Source: Batrachochytrium dendrobatidis JAM81 | Taxonomy: Eukaryota > Chytridiomycota > Chytridiomycetes > Rhizophydiales | Direction of reading: 5' to 3' | Assembly (NCBI RefSeq): GCF_000203795.2 | Contig: NW_006281108.1 | Location: forward strand, 377,868 to 441,867 | DNA: 64,000 bases | Part shown: positions 10,580 to 21,246 of the stretch, piece after piece | Layout of the letters: every line of letters starts with the position of its first letter | Numbering within the stretch: the first letter of the stretch is position 1 | Notes under the pieces: model-generated | Seen by the model: the letters and a program-made list of their open reading frames with translations, nothing else | The model's database searches: none | Told to the model about the DNA's origin: nothing | Translations under genes and position numbers: made by a program

Positions 10580-10997
10580 TACTGTATTTACGTAAATGAA
10601 ATACTAAATAAACGATTACATCACAGTTCTAGTACATCCCACACTGTTCAATCTCCAACTTTCCCTTCATTACAAGCAAACATTGAATAATCAGCATGAA
10701 ACAGTTGCATTCCTGAAACGTGCAATTTCTATCGACTAGAGCGCGAATGTACAAAGCAATCAAACTATAATTTGGATTGCAATGGATGGGTTTGGTATAG
10801 CCATACATTATACGACTGCCGAGTTTGAAACCAAACTCTTCCATTGCAATCCAGATATTGGGTTCGGCTTGCATCATATAATGGTCAATGTATTGATTAA
10901 AGTTGATTTCTGATAGAAAGCGCAGCAAGTATTCGACTATTATTTCAAAAGCAAAATAAACATGGCAATACAAGTTCCATCTTGCGTGAATATGGGG
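10580..10997 (-). mobile_element. Degenerate IS630/Tc1-type transposon copy A
   Basis: The left end has TATTTACGTAAATGAAAT and the right end GCGTGAATATGG, matching the ends of other copies in the window. Internally the minus strand carries a 114-codon fragment with PNIWIAMEEFGFKLGSRI and MYGY. This resembles the central 'DE-G' catalytic-core wording of IS630/Tc1 DDE transposases. The segment TTGCATTCCTGAAACGTGCA is shared, with changes, with the copy near 63640. It is truncated and not functional. It ends about 90 bp upstream of the BIM1-like gene start. Confidence 0.55.
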
Positions 10998-11088
10998 TTA
11001 TTGCTGAGTTTGGATGGCCTTGGCATAAAAAAACATGCTTAGAATAACAACTTTCCTTTAGCTCCAACTTCTACTATTCAATTCCAAC

Positions 11089-11939
11089 ATGACCCCTCTC
11101 TCATTTGTTCTTGCAGTTTTGGCCATTACCCAGCCAGCGATGGCCCACTTTCAGCTCATGTCACCTGCTCCCCGTATCTACGACGACCTTCTTGAACTAG
11201 ATGCTCCATGTGGTGGCAGCAATACCACTACGGTTCGACATCCCTTTCCTATCAGTAAGTTACCAAATTTTTGTTGTAATGGGCAATATTCCCGCAGTGT
11301 ATGTTTGTTAAATCCCTCACTTGTCACTCTATACTCTATACTGAGGGATTTCATATTGTGTTCCAACTGGAGTAGAGTCTTGATAAAGGACATGCTAGTG
11401 CATTTGGCCTATCCTACTTTTCCAACATACCAATCAACTAAAGTGTATCCATACCAACCATTGTGGCGCAGACACTGCCAATCATTCTACCACATGAACA
11501 ATCTCCAAAACCTATTCATTGATAACACTAACCCTTTGCATCTCATGATCTAATTTGAATTTTAGAGGGTGGGACTGTGACCATACAAGCCTATCATCCC
11601 AATGCTGCAGTGACATTTGGCATATCATTGCTTAAAGCTCCCATGACCAATGCAGACTTTAGCACCCCATGGCAGCCAGCCCGAACTATTGGTGCGGTAG
11701 GGTCGTACCCATTTGCTAACCTTGACATGTCCACCATCAGTGGAGTTGCCGTTGGAACCAACGCGACCTTGCAGATCACATTCAATGGTGGTGATGGTAT
11801 GTTATACCAATGTACAGACATTACATTTACGGCTGCAACGGCTTCTAGCGCAGCATGGAGTAGTTTTGTCAGTATTCGTGGGGTTGTTAGTCTGCCGTCG
11901 GGTTTAGCTTGGCTTGCTGCCGTTGTGTTGTTAATGTAG
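11089..11939 (+). CDS. Secreted BIM1/X325-like copper-binding protein, GPI-type tail
   Basis: Two exons, 11089-11254 and 11566-11939, join in phase (...HPFPI|KGGTVTI...), giving about 180 residues. The N-terminus MTPLSFVLAVLAITQPAMA is a clear signal peptide. Cleavage after it leaves a mature protein starting HFQLMSPAPR, the exposed N-terminal His that forms half of a copper 'histidine brace' in LPMO-like proteins. The short beta-rich domain with DAPCGG and LYQCTDI fits the fungal BIM1/X325 family. That family works in copper handling at the cell surface rather than polysaccharide cleavage. The hydrophobic C-terminus (SLPSGLAWLAAVVLLM) after a Ser/Ala-rich stretch suggests a GPI anchor. It could instead be another LPMO-like family; the second copper ligand was not assigned. 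Confidence 0.75.
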
Positions 11940-12025
11940 TGGCAGGCGTACACTTTTGAAAAATAAAAATGATCCAGTTTTATTCCAAGCCAGGGTTGTA
12001 GGCTAGTATCTACAATCGTATATTC

Positions 12026-12382
12026 ACGTAAAACACTAGACTAAAATACATAACAGTCATGTTGGACTGGTGCCAATCTTACTGGGCAACAGTGTTTTTG
12101 AACTCACTGGTCTTTTTTGATGCCTATTCTTGTACAAAAATACAGAGTGAATATTCACATCCTTGACATCTTTTCAACCTCCAATCCAAACATTGGGTGG
12201 CCGGCATGGAAACAACAGCTGCAATCTTGAGATATGTTGAACTAGATCGCAAACGTATCTGATATTAGAATAGAGTTTCAATAACATTGAATATTTAACC
12301 ATTGTTTATTCCAGAGCAAAGTAGAGACTCCAACTGCAAGATCAATACAGAAAAGTGTTTCATTTACGTGAATACGGCTGTA
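12026..12382 (+). mobile_element. IS630/Tc1-type transposon copy B (short, non-coding)
   Basis: About 355 bp from TATTCACGTAAAAC (left) to CATTTACGTGAATA (right), inverted with respect to each other. The interior shares long stretches with the copy at 46,900-47,520, such as TTGTACAAAAATACAGAG, CGTATCTGATATTAG and AGATCAATACAGAAAAG. No ORF, so it behaves as a MITE-like internal deletion. It lies between the convergent BIM1-like and KH genes. Confidence 0.65.
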
Positions 12383-12438
12383 AATGCTAAACCTCTCAAC
12401 TATCAAAACACTCCAAATTGAAATTTTGGCAACTATAA

Positions 12439-14058
12439 TCAACGACGATCCTTGTTTTGGCTTTCTTGTTCAACCCTTGCAAGCAGCATAAACTGAGCCT
12501 TAGATACTGCGTCTGCAGTTCCAGTAAGAGTAATAACACGACGACGCTGTCCTGGCTGTGGATCACCAATCTTGACCTGATGGATTATAATACAAATCAT
12601 GAGTTAGTTGTAAAATAGACACTTGATCTGCTCGCATCAACTCGATAAATCTGCAAATACCTGACAGCCCGAAGAAATACGAACTTCGTTGATCTTGCAA
12701 CCACCTTTACCAATGATTGCACCAACGCATTCATCAGGAATAGTAATTTGCTCAACCTTGGTGACCCCATCGCTTGCACCAACACCGCCCCCATATCCAG
12801 CGGAAGCCATCATCTGCATTTGATTTGGTGCTCCATAAGCTTGGTGATAGCCATAAACGGCCATCTGATTAGCAGCCTGTTGCTGAGCCATACCCTGCAT
12901 TGCATTGTAGTAGCCTTGGTGACCAACACCGCCTTGACCGCCTTGCATGCCAGCTTGTGCGCCATAAGCAGCAGCCATGTTGGCATATCCCATCGATCTC
13001 TGCGCGACAGCTGCTGCATGTTGCATATTGGCATGTCCGCCCATTCCATGACCACCGTGTGGTATACCACCGTATTGCATTCCACCCATAGCACCCATAC
13101 CATAGACAGCAGCAGCATTGGCAGCAACAGCCTGAGGAGAGTATAAAATTGTATCGGTATGTTTATCATTGACCTCGCCAACCAATAAACAGATCCGCGT
13201 AACAGCGATTTCCAAACACGAAGGAGTACCAATTACAGTGACAACTCTCTCGGTAGAGTTGGGTAGAGGATCGCCTTGAGCCAGCACACGACATCCAGAA
13301 ACTTCCTGGATTTCCTTAATGCGTACACCTTGGCGACCAATAATATATCCAATGCGAGATTGTGGGACAAGAAGACGCAAAGTCACAGTGCGAGATTGGG
13401 GATCCGTATTTTGGTTGTCATGCTGTTGACCGGCAAGTTTAGTTGAGATCATCATATAGGCACGACCGTTTGCTTCAGCAGCTCCAAGTACAGTTACCAC
13501 ACGATCAAATACGCCTGGCACCTGACCCGAGACTGTCACACGAGAGCCAGTGGTGTCACGAATCTCAACAACATGTGATCCGCCTTTCCCAATGACTACA
13601 CCGGCTTCTTTGGGAGAAATAAGAGAGCGCATGCGAATAGGCCTTGATTCGCGAGTCTCGGCATTAGAATCGGAGGGAGCCGTTGTTCTACCACTCTGGC
13701 CTCCATTTCCTGAATAGTTGTTACCGTGAGATCCGTGGTGATGGTTGTTGTTTCCAGATGCGTTGTAGTTATTATAAGTGCCATTAGATCCTGAATTAGG
13801 CTTTGATGTGGTTACACGAGCATTGTCCTCAGTAAAGGCAAGAGGAGTGACTTCTTCATCGTCTGATACAATTAATGAAATGGTGGATAGCTCAGCGGTA
13901 TTGCTCTCATCGGTTGCTTGGCGTTTATAGCGATTTGCCCGATTACCACCATTACTACCATCCGAGGTAGAGTCTAGTGATCTTTTGCGGTCAGGAGAGC
14001 CCATGTGATTGGTACTGTTTCCAGAAAATCCCAACACCCGATTCAATTGGCTATACAT
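12439..14058 (-). CDS. Triple KH-domain RNA-binding protein (PCBP/Rnc1-like)
   Basis: Poly(C)-binding/hnRNP K-type protein acting in mRNA stability or translation. The first exon starts at ATG 14058 and runs to about 12661; the last spans about 12580-12439, ending QNKDRR then TGA. Protein about 510 residues. KH1 has EAGVVIGKGGSHVVEIRD, KH2 has RIGYIIGRQGVRIKEIQE, and KH3 has CVGAIIGKGGCKINEVRI, split by an intron after SSGCQ and continuing VKIGDPQPGQRRRVITLTG. The GxxG loops are intact in KH1 and KH3 and read GRQG in KH2. An Asn/Gly/His/Ser-rich stretch precedes KH1. About 120 residues rich in Met, Gly, Ala and Gln (YGGIPHGGHGMGGHAN) lie between KH2 and KH3, likely disordered. Confidence 0.92.
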
Positions 14059-15040
14059 GCATATTATTGAAACAGAAGCACATTATAATATGGAGTCGCA
14101 GAGTCAAGGTTCATCAAATTAAAAAGTGTAAGAACGAGAATAAATGTAGTCGAGATATCAAGGAGTAGTTTACAGAAAAATGAATATAGCGTTTGGACAA
14201 AAACATGGCAGAACCAACAAGACATTACAGAATATAAAGTGAATACCATAATCAAGAGATTCACATGAGCAACAGGGTTAAACCGAAAACACAGTCATAG
14301 TATCGATACAAGCAGTGGTTTCAATTATAAACGAGATGTTGAATGACCATTTGAAGCAAATAGTTGGAACAGTCATTTTGCAGATCAAAGAGCACCAGTC
14401 GGAAATAGAGCGAATCACCACATTAGAATTGGATGGACGTGAGGATTGTAAAGAGACGACAAGAGTGGTGCGGATAGACGGTTGTTTGAATGCAGCAAGT
14501 ATATAAATATGAAAGAATAGAAGACAAGGTATATTAGGACATCAAGGAGACTGGCATATGGTTAAAGTGGATAAACAAACGGCAAGTTACGACAGTTCAT
14601 GCAAGACACAAAGGATGGATGTAGACAGGGAAGACTGAGTGCGTACGCTATAGACAGGAAAGGAGTAACTTGGAATGCAGTGGATTGGCAGTAGAGTCCA
14701 AACCAGTCTTGATTGCCAATTCGTTTGGATAAAGCGAGGTGAAGTTGTGTGAATTGTTGGTGCAAACCTTGTTCTTGCTGCATTCTGAAAATCGCTTCAT
14801 TCTGATCCACTGCACGGTTGGAGTCTAGATTACGATGATCACACTGCGTCTTGCCATCTATACTAGACTGTCTTGCCAACTCTACTAGACTGTCTTGCCA
14901 TCTCTATTAGACTGTCGATCTGTCAGACTATTTCAATACACCTGAGGTTACGATGTTGTGGCAAGACGCTTTTGTCATCTGCACTTTTATTGTGAATATC
15001 TTGGTTTCATCTCGTCATTCCACAACAAGGATTCGATATT
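14059..15040. other. Intergenic region between divergent genes
   Basis: About 980 bp separating the KH gene (minus) from the long disordered protein (plus). It should hold both promoters. Short open frames (for example minus 14562-14879) lack domains and supporting context. A three-unit tandem repeat lies at 14848-14913. Confidence 0.5.
14848..14913 (+). repeat. Three tandem copies of a 22-bp unit
   Basis: Units at 14848-14869, 14870-14891 and 14892-14913, consensus GTCTTGCCATCTCTACTAGACT with one to three differences between copies. It lies about 130 bp upstream of the next gene. Confidence 0.8.
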
Positions 15041-18000
15041 ATGCCAAGACTCGGCACTGCGGGCGTGAACCCAACTACATCCTCAGACCAGATTCTTGCT
15101 CCTATACTTGACAATGCTGCCATCAAAAAAGGAAAACTTTCCATTTTCTCCAACAGTCGCAACTTGGCTCTGCAGAAACAAAAGGTGGGTTTGATTTCTA
15201 TGGATGGAAATCTTTTATTCTGTTCTGAACTTTACATCTTTTAAAGTGTTACCAAGATATGCTCAAATAAAGCCGCTATTTGGTAACTAACCCTAACCCT
15301 AAACCACAATGTATCTTGGCAACCAATCTGATATTCACGATCATGGATGTATTCCTGTTTGATTTTACAATATCCAACGCCTTTCTTGATATCAATTTTC
15401 GTGACATTCTATCCACGGTCATCATATTCAATACAACCCTACGCGTTCATATCAGACTACCAAAAATGCAGAGTTGAAAACACTACCGAGCCACAACCCA
15501 CCTATCCTAACACAAACCCCATCCTCTTCAAGTCTGACACATCGCCTTAAATCTAGATTTTCTCAAATCAAGGCATCAGCCATTGCTGTGTCAAAACGAC
15601 CAAAATCAGATAACGCTATTGGCAGTGATGTGGACTCTAGCACCACAGACAAAAATTTACCCAGTGACTCAGAAAACAGGCTTTCTAGACAGAATAGTCT
15701 GGAATCTAAATCAACCCATTCAATATCCTCATCAGTGCTTTCCAACCAGTTCATAGGTGCAGATACTTTATCAAAACTAAACTCACAGCAATCAAATACT
15801 AAGTTGTCCAAACATGCCCATCTTACAAAAGTCGTTGAGGGAGAGTCCACAAGTCATCATAAACACAGTCAGGTACTGTCTAAATTATTTGATCGCGACC
15901 AAACCAAACTACCTGGACACCTCGAACCACCTATTCGCCATGCCAGCCTAGACTCCATTGGATCTCAATCTCAAACTAGCAAAAGCATTTCATCCATCAA
16001 CTTGGTAAGCAAAGACTCTGTTATTATACACATAAAGATAGCTTATATGAGCAAACTCAGAATGACATTCAAAAAGCAGTGCCATGTATTCCAGATACAA
16101 CCACAACACAAGATTCTGAGGATAAAAAACTTGACGTGGGCAACATTGCTGAAAAGAATTTCAAGTTGGATATACAAACCGAGCTGCCTTTCAAATCATC
16201 TCCATTGGTTTGGTTCAAAGAGCCCCCACACTCTAGCCAGTCTACCAAGAATGAAGCCAAGGTTGATGCCAAATCAAGTTTACCGCAAAAAAAATCTGCT
16301 CTTCAACAGTACTGCAAAACAATTGTACACATTCTCCGACGCAATGAGAAGCATCATGACAAGAAATTCACAAATGAAAATCTCGACAAACAAACAAAAG
16401 TTACTTCTACATCTAGTCTACACACTGTCGATCAGTCACAAAGTGGCATTACAGACAGCTCTAATCCATGTATATCCTCGCTAGATTCACTATCGGCTAC
16501 AGATGATGTGGATGAAGCTTCATTGCAGCAACCAGATGATCCAAGGGTGATTTCTTCGCGTCTACAAAAGCCTGATTCAGATGTGGGCGAATCTTCCAAA
16601 AATAACCTCACCAAAAAAGTTATCAAATATTTTCGAGGAAACCAACTTAATCATCACAACGACCGCACTGGACAGTTTATGCTTGATGAAAACACGGATG
16701 ATCCTGATTTGCAAGCCGCACTCGCAATCATCCGTGATTATATGATTGCTTCATCTGAACAAGAGCCTTCACTGCAACTTAAAACGTATCAAGATCTGGT
16801 AAAAAAGGTTTACAAGTTGGTTAAAAGTGCAAAAAAGAGGATCAAGAGTACAGTAAAGCATGTCGGAACATCACATGGCTGGGCCAACTCTGGACCGATA
16901 AAAAATGATCTGATTTCCGATCCCGGTATCAACCTGTTTGTAGAAAGTGTTGAAAAACGATTAGAACAAGAGGAATTTTTTCATCAAACGCTTGCTGTAC
17001 ATAGAGCTGGTGTCTCTGCTTACACTGTAGAAATTGAACCTGTTCGCGTGCCAAAATATGGTGGTATGCTGGAACAGCGTATTTTTGACTCCAAGGTAAA
17101 CGCTGGTATACCAACCAGTATCAAAACCAATGCCTTTGAAAAGCAAACCTCAGAGAAACTTAAAGGAAGATACTGTGATATTGATAACGGCGAGGATGAC
17201 GCAGTATCACTCAGAAATGATGATGATGATGACACCAACGATGTTGTTTACGGCACATCCAAGTATCGAGTAATTGATTTGATCAAATCCAAAGATCTTA
17301 CTTTTGACGATTTGATGCTTGATGCCAAGCGTGTTTCTCAAAACGTACTTGCTGGACAATCGGAATCAACTCTTGCATACACCTCTTCAAGAGGATCGCT
17401 GGCTATTCCTATTTCAGAGGGCCAGCGATCCAGTAAAAGCTATTATCAACTTAGTTTAGAACGCAAAAAAAGCTTAAACAGCAACAATCGACTAAACAGT
17501 GCAAGTATGTTTTTAAAAGCATTTCCCAGCTGTGATCGCATTTGCAACCAACCTACAAAGTTTAGCAGTGCTGTGATGGACTGTGAAAAAACCACTCTGG
17601 ATTTTGACTCTACCTTGCCTGCTGTAAAACCTCCCAAGCATGCGCATACAGATGACAAGGAACCTGAGTCAAAAATTACTCAACCCAATGCTAACTCGGC
17701 TTCATCATTTACAAAAAGTCCCTCCAGATTTGTGTTGGAACCAGCTGGTAATCAGCCTGGAATTGATGTGGATAATTTACTCACTCGTATATTGGGTGAC
17801 GATGATTTTAAACGTACGCTTGTCGGCCCTCATCTTTTTAACCGCGAAGCACATCCAAATCTGTTTGGCGAAGAGTCTGGTGCACCATTGATGTCTGAAC
17901 ACGATCAATTCTACTCTCACAAAAACGATATGTCATCCCACGTAGACGAGAGTGATGCTGACAACGAGTCTATTTGCTCTTTTGTGGATCGTGGTCCTAC

Positions 18001-18994
18001 TTGGCGCGACTTTAAACATTTTTCTCAAAAGTTGGAGCCATCTTATGAGGATGAAAATGTTGCCAGTGGGTTAGATCGAGTCGGCCTGATTGATTATGAT
18101 TCTGATGAAGACGATGTAATGCAAAGCCACCCACTGCAGAGATCTAATAGCGAGTCTTGCGACTTGTTTGAATTGGAGCTTTTGTTTGAACAGCATCGTA
18201 AACGAAACAGGGCAGCCTATAAGAGCGGACACAGTGACTTTTCCTCAAATTTGAAGCCAAACGGCCAGTCATTTGATCAAACTGCTCCAGCGGTGCAACT
18301 TGGACCTGCTCAGCTAGGAGCAGTGAGTGCAGCAGCCGATGAGTATCTACGACAGTCTCGTATGAATCCAACATCAAATATAGTCAATGCACTAGGCACA
18401 TCTGTAACTGGTGCCAATACGACACGATGGCATATGCAGTATCCATTGAGGTCATCTGAATCTGCTATTGAGAGTCTATCCGCCAAACGGCTACGTAGCA
18501 GTGCAGGCATGAAATCGATTGACAATTTTCTCTGTAGTCAAGAGGCAGCAACTACTTTGGACAATGTTCCAGAAAACACATGGGATGATCTTGCAGGTGT
18601 AACAAACTTGTCCCGTACTGCTGAATTTAAAAGTCTTATAGGATATATATTTGGAGATCAGAAAAAAGGTGCTGCAAACGACCAACTGAATAGTGATGTA
18701 TGTGTAGATGGATACGGCGCAGATGAAATGATCCCACTTGATTGTGATTATCCTGTATTGTCAGAGACCGATGGCATGACCGATTCTGATAATGAAAGTG
18801 AAGCAGCCGCCAACAATCGAAGATACACTTACGAAGAATTATGGCCAACAACTGAGGCTGAAATGCGTGTATGTCAAGAACTTGACTCGTCATTATCACT
18901 GGATGAAGAGGTCAATATGCTCATGTGTACAGAAAATCTCCAACAAGAATTATCCGAAGCACTTGCAACCAACTTAGTTCATCAAAACCAATAA
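15041..18994 (+). CDS. Large Ser/Asp-rich protein of unknown function
   Basis: Three exons are supported: 15041-15185 (MPRLGTAGVNPT...LALQKQK), about 15474-15999, and about 16061-18994 (join ...SSINL|NDIQKAV). Together they give about 1,200 residues. The sequence is dominated by Ser, Asp, Asn and Gln and is mostly predicted disordered. More ordered parts are a helical, Lys-rich segment around residues 430-470 (TYQDLVKKVYKLVKSAKKRI), a segment with SKYRVIDLIKSKDLTFDDLM, and a C-terminal region with WDDLAGVTNLSRTAEFKSL and YTYEELWPTTEAEMRV. No family recognised. The first intron (about 290 bp) contains a telomere-like TAACCCTAACCCTAAA. Acidic clusters (DYDSDEDD, NDDDDDTND) and many SP/TP-poor Ser runs suggest a phosphorylated scaffold, which is inference only. 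Confidence 0.7.
15288..15303 (+). repeat. Telomere-like TAACCCTAACCCTAAA in an intron
   Basis: Two and a half CCCTAA units within the first intron of the large disordered protein. Too short to call an interstitial telomere with confidence. Confidence 0.3.
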
Positions 18995-20000
18995 ATATAT
19001 CTCTCATCTTGGCTGGTTTGTTATTGCATGTTGCAACGTGTCAGATCAGTGATTTACAGTTATATTCATGTAAAATGGAGCACTATTTCGCAATGACTGT
19101 TTGGGTTTGAAATAGTCCATGGCCAAATATCCAATATGTTTTTCTACTACAAATCGATTGCATTGTTCAATAAACACAATGTCCATTATACAAATTAAAT
19201 ATAGTTTTAAACTGAGTATTCTTCATTTGCAAGTCATACACCACGATCACCGGATTTCATTCATGGCAATCCAGATGTTGGGGTTGATTGTTTTCAAGTG
19301 TGTACAAACTCTTGTATCCTAATATCAGATACGTTTGCGCTCTGACTTAGAGCAGACTGCACATCTTGGGAATACATCAGCTGTTTTCATGCCAATTATT
19401 CAATGTTTGCTATAGAGTTGGAGATTAAGCGTTCAAAGCAGTGCCCATATTAGTTTCAATACATCTCATACCCTTGACACTTGTTTGGCTGTTTTATCCA
19501 AAAAGACCACAAAACCAGTGAGCTTCAAGTTCAGAGGATACAATGGTGTCCCCAGTAGGTTTAGCGAAAACTGGTTGTTTATTATGCATCTTGACGCCTC
19601 TATTAATGGTCTGTTGCGTGAATATGTCTGCAAGTGCAGTATCATGCGATGGTGGTTGTATTAAATTATGCGGCTTATATTGAATCGAGTATGAAATCTG
19701 AAGTGATGCATTGTTATGCAATTTATGTTTGGATCAGTGACCTTTGAATGACGAATGACTCGTGGAAATAGGTGTGGCATCTGAAATGCCACATTATCGC
19801 ACAGTTTACGCATGGGCTTATGACTTGTGAATGCTGGATGACTCATAAAGAAGCAATCGAGATGTTGCAACCACGGCAATATCTTGCCATATGCTTAGAT
19901 GCTTGCAAAATAGCTGTTATTTAAACAGCCAATCACAATTTGCCACGGTATTTGGCGTTGCCAATATTAAGCCGATTTAAACTCGCCCAGATGAGCAACT
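18995..20000. other. Intergenic with degenerate transposon copy C
   Basis: From about 19057 (TATTCATGTAAAATGGAGCAC) to about 19460 the sequence resembles the IS630/Tc1-type copies. In reverse orientation it contains the wording NPNIWIAMNE (near 19270), as in copy A, and CTAATATCAGATACGTTTGCG, matching copies B and D. The part 19490-19900 has minus-strand open frames with no recognisable domain. Confidence 0.5.
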
Positions 20001-20007
20001 ATAAAAG
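20000..20007 (+). promoter_or_regulatory. TATA box of the His-rich protein gene
   Basis: TATAAAAG about 94 bp upstream of the ATG at 20101. Confidence 0.55.
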
Positions 20008-20100
20008 AAGGCCCAAGATACTACACTATTGGACTATTAGTGATTGCACTGAGCATTCTATTGTACTATTGATTTGATATTTACTTTCAAGCTACGAAAA

Positions 20101-21117
20101 ATGTGTGAATCTGAATCGTCTTGTACTGCACCTCCCTGTCTTCGTGCTGAACATCGTGGGCATGGACATCATGGACCAAAGTCAGACTTTGTAGGGCATC
20201 ACGGTCATGAACATCACGGCCATGGACATCACGGGGGTCCACATCATGGGCATCATGAAGGTCCGCATCATGGACACCACGGGGGTCCACATCATGAGCA
20301 TCACGGAGGTCCACATCATGAGCATCACGGAGGTCCACATCATGAGCATCACGGAGGTCCACATCATGGACACCACGGAGGTCCACATCATGGACCAAAA
20401 CCAGACTTTGTAGGGCACCACGGACATAAACATCATGGGCATCACAAAGGTCCACATCATGATCGCAAACACCATAAAATTGGTGCTTCGCTCTCTAAAC
20501 AAGTTCGTAATGCCATCATTGACTTGATCAAACAAGCAGATCATCTTGACTTTGATCATCACGGAAAACATCATGGAAAACATCACGGAAAGCATCATGG
20601 AAAGCATCACGAGAAGCATTTGAGTAGTCAGCATGAACACCATGCTCATCACAGTAAGTATTTACACCATTTGCTCAACAATGTCAATCATTTTAACCAA
20701 CACTTTCTCATGGAAAAACTAGAAAAGCATCATGATCTTAAACACCATGGCCCTAAGCATCATGGTCCCAAGCATCATGGTCCTAAGCGACATGCACACA
20801 AGGGAAGCTCGTCTGGATCTTCAGATTCAGATTCCTCGAGTTCAAAATCTTCAAAATCATCAAAGTCTTCGAAATCAGGATCCTCAAGCTCAAGCTCAGG
20901 ATCTTCAAGCGACAGTGACTCTAGCTCGTCTACATCTTCCGCCAAAAGCCATCATTGCAAATGCTGTGCAAAAAAGTCTCAAGATGTAAAGGATGTAAAG
21001 GAGACTGTGGTGGACCAGACCGAGCAGAGCAGTGCAGTTTCTGTATCTGAACTTGAACCTGAACAAATCAAATCAGATGCTCCAAAGTCAGCCGAAGAGA
21101 CTCCAAGCAAGATCTGA
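20101..21117 (+). CDS. Histidine-rich, serine-rich repeat protein
   Basis: Single exon, 338 residues; ATG at 20101 (MCESESSCTAPPCL). No signal peptide. The N-terminal half is built of short His/Gly/Pro repeats, the most regular being GGPHHEHH, encoded by three nearly identical 24-bp units around 20299-20370, followed by a stretch of repeated HHGK units. A middle segment of ordinary composition (ASLSKQVRNAIIDLIKQADH) and another around YLHHLLNNVNHFNQHFLMEK may form helices. The C-terminal part is a long Ser/Lys/Asp run (SSSSKSSKSSKSSKSG) followed by HHCKCCAKKS and an acidic tail. Such proteins bind Ni, Zn or Cu. A role in metal buffering or granule formation is inference. It could alternatively be a structural or stress protein. 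Confidence 0.75.
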   Translation: MCESESSCTAPPCLRAEHRGHGHHGPKSDFVGHHGHEHHGHGHHGGPHHGHHEGPHHGHHGGPHHEHHGGPHHEHHGGPHHEHHGGPHHGHHGGPHHGPKPDFVGHHGHKHHGHHKGPHHDRKHHKIGASLSKQVRNAIIDLIKQADHLDFDHHGKHHGKHHGKHHGKHHEKHLSSQHEHHAHHSKYLHHLLNNVNHFNQHFLMEKLEKHHDLKHHGPKHHGPKHHGPKRHAHKGSSSGSSDSDSSSSKSSKSSKSSKSGSSSSSSGSSSDSDSSSSTSSAKSHHCKCCAKKSQDVKDVKETVVDQTEQSSAVSVSELEPEQIKSDAPKSAEETPSKI

Positions 21118-21246
21118 TCAAAGCAAGCATTGGAAATGATATTTGAATCAAAAGCCTGATATGATCAAACAATTCTCATTCTGAAATAAAAATTACTCTC
21201 AATTTCATCCAACCAACTGGAATAACAAGTTTACTGTTTAATCATT

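Noticed and set aside
12748..13232. Long frames opposite or offset to the KH gene's Met/Gly/Gln-rich region
   Set aside because: Low-complexity codon bias of the real exon opens the other frames; no start context or domain.
14562..14879. Minus-strand 105-codon frame in the KH/unknown-protein intergenic region
   Set aside because: No recognisable domain, and its start overlaps the 22-bp tandem repeat.
20087..20652. Frames of 122 and 156 codons antisense to the His-rich gene
   Set aside because: Produced by CAT/CAC repeats read backwards (runs of Met, Asp, Val); no independent support.
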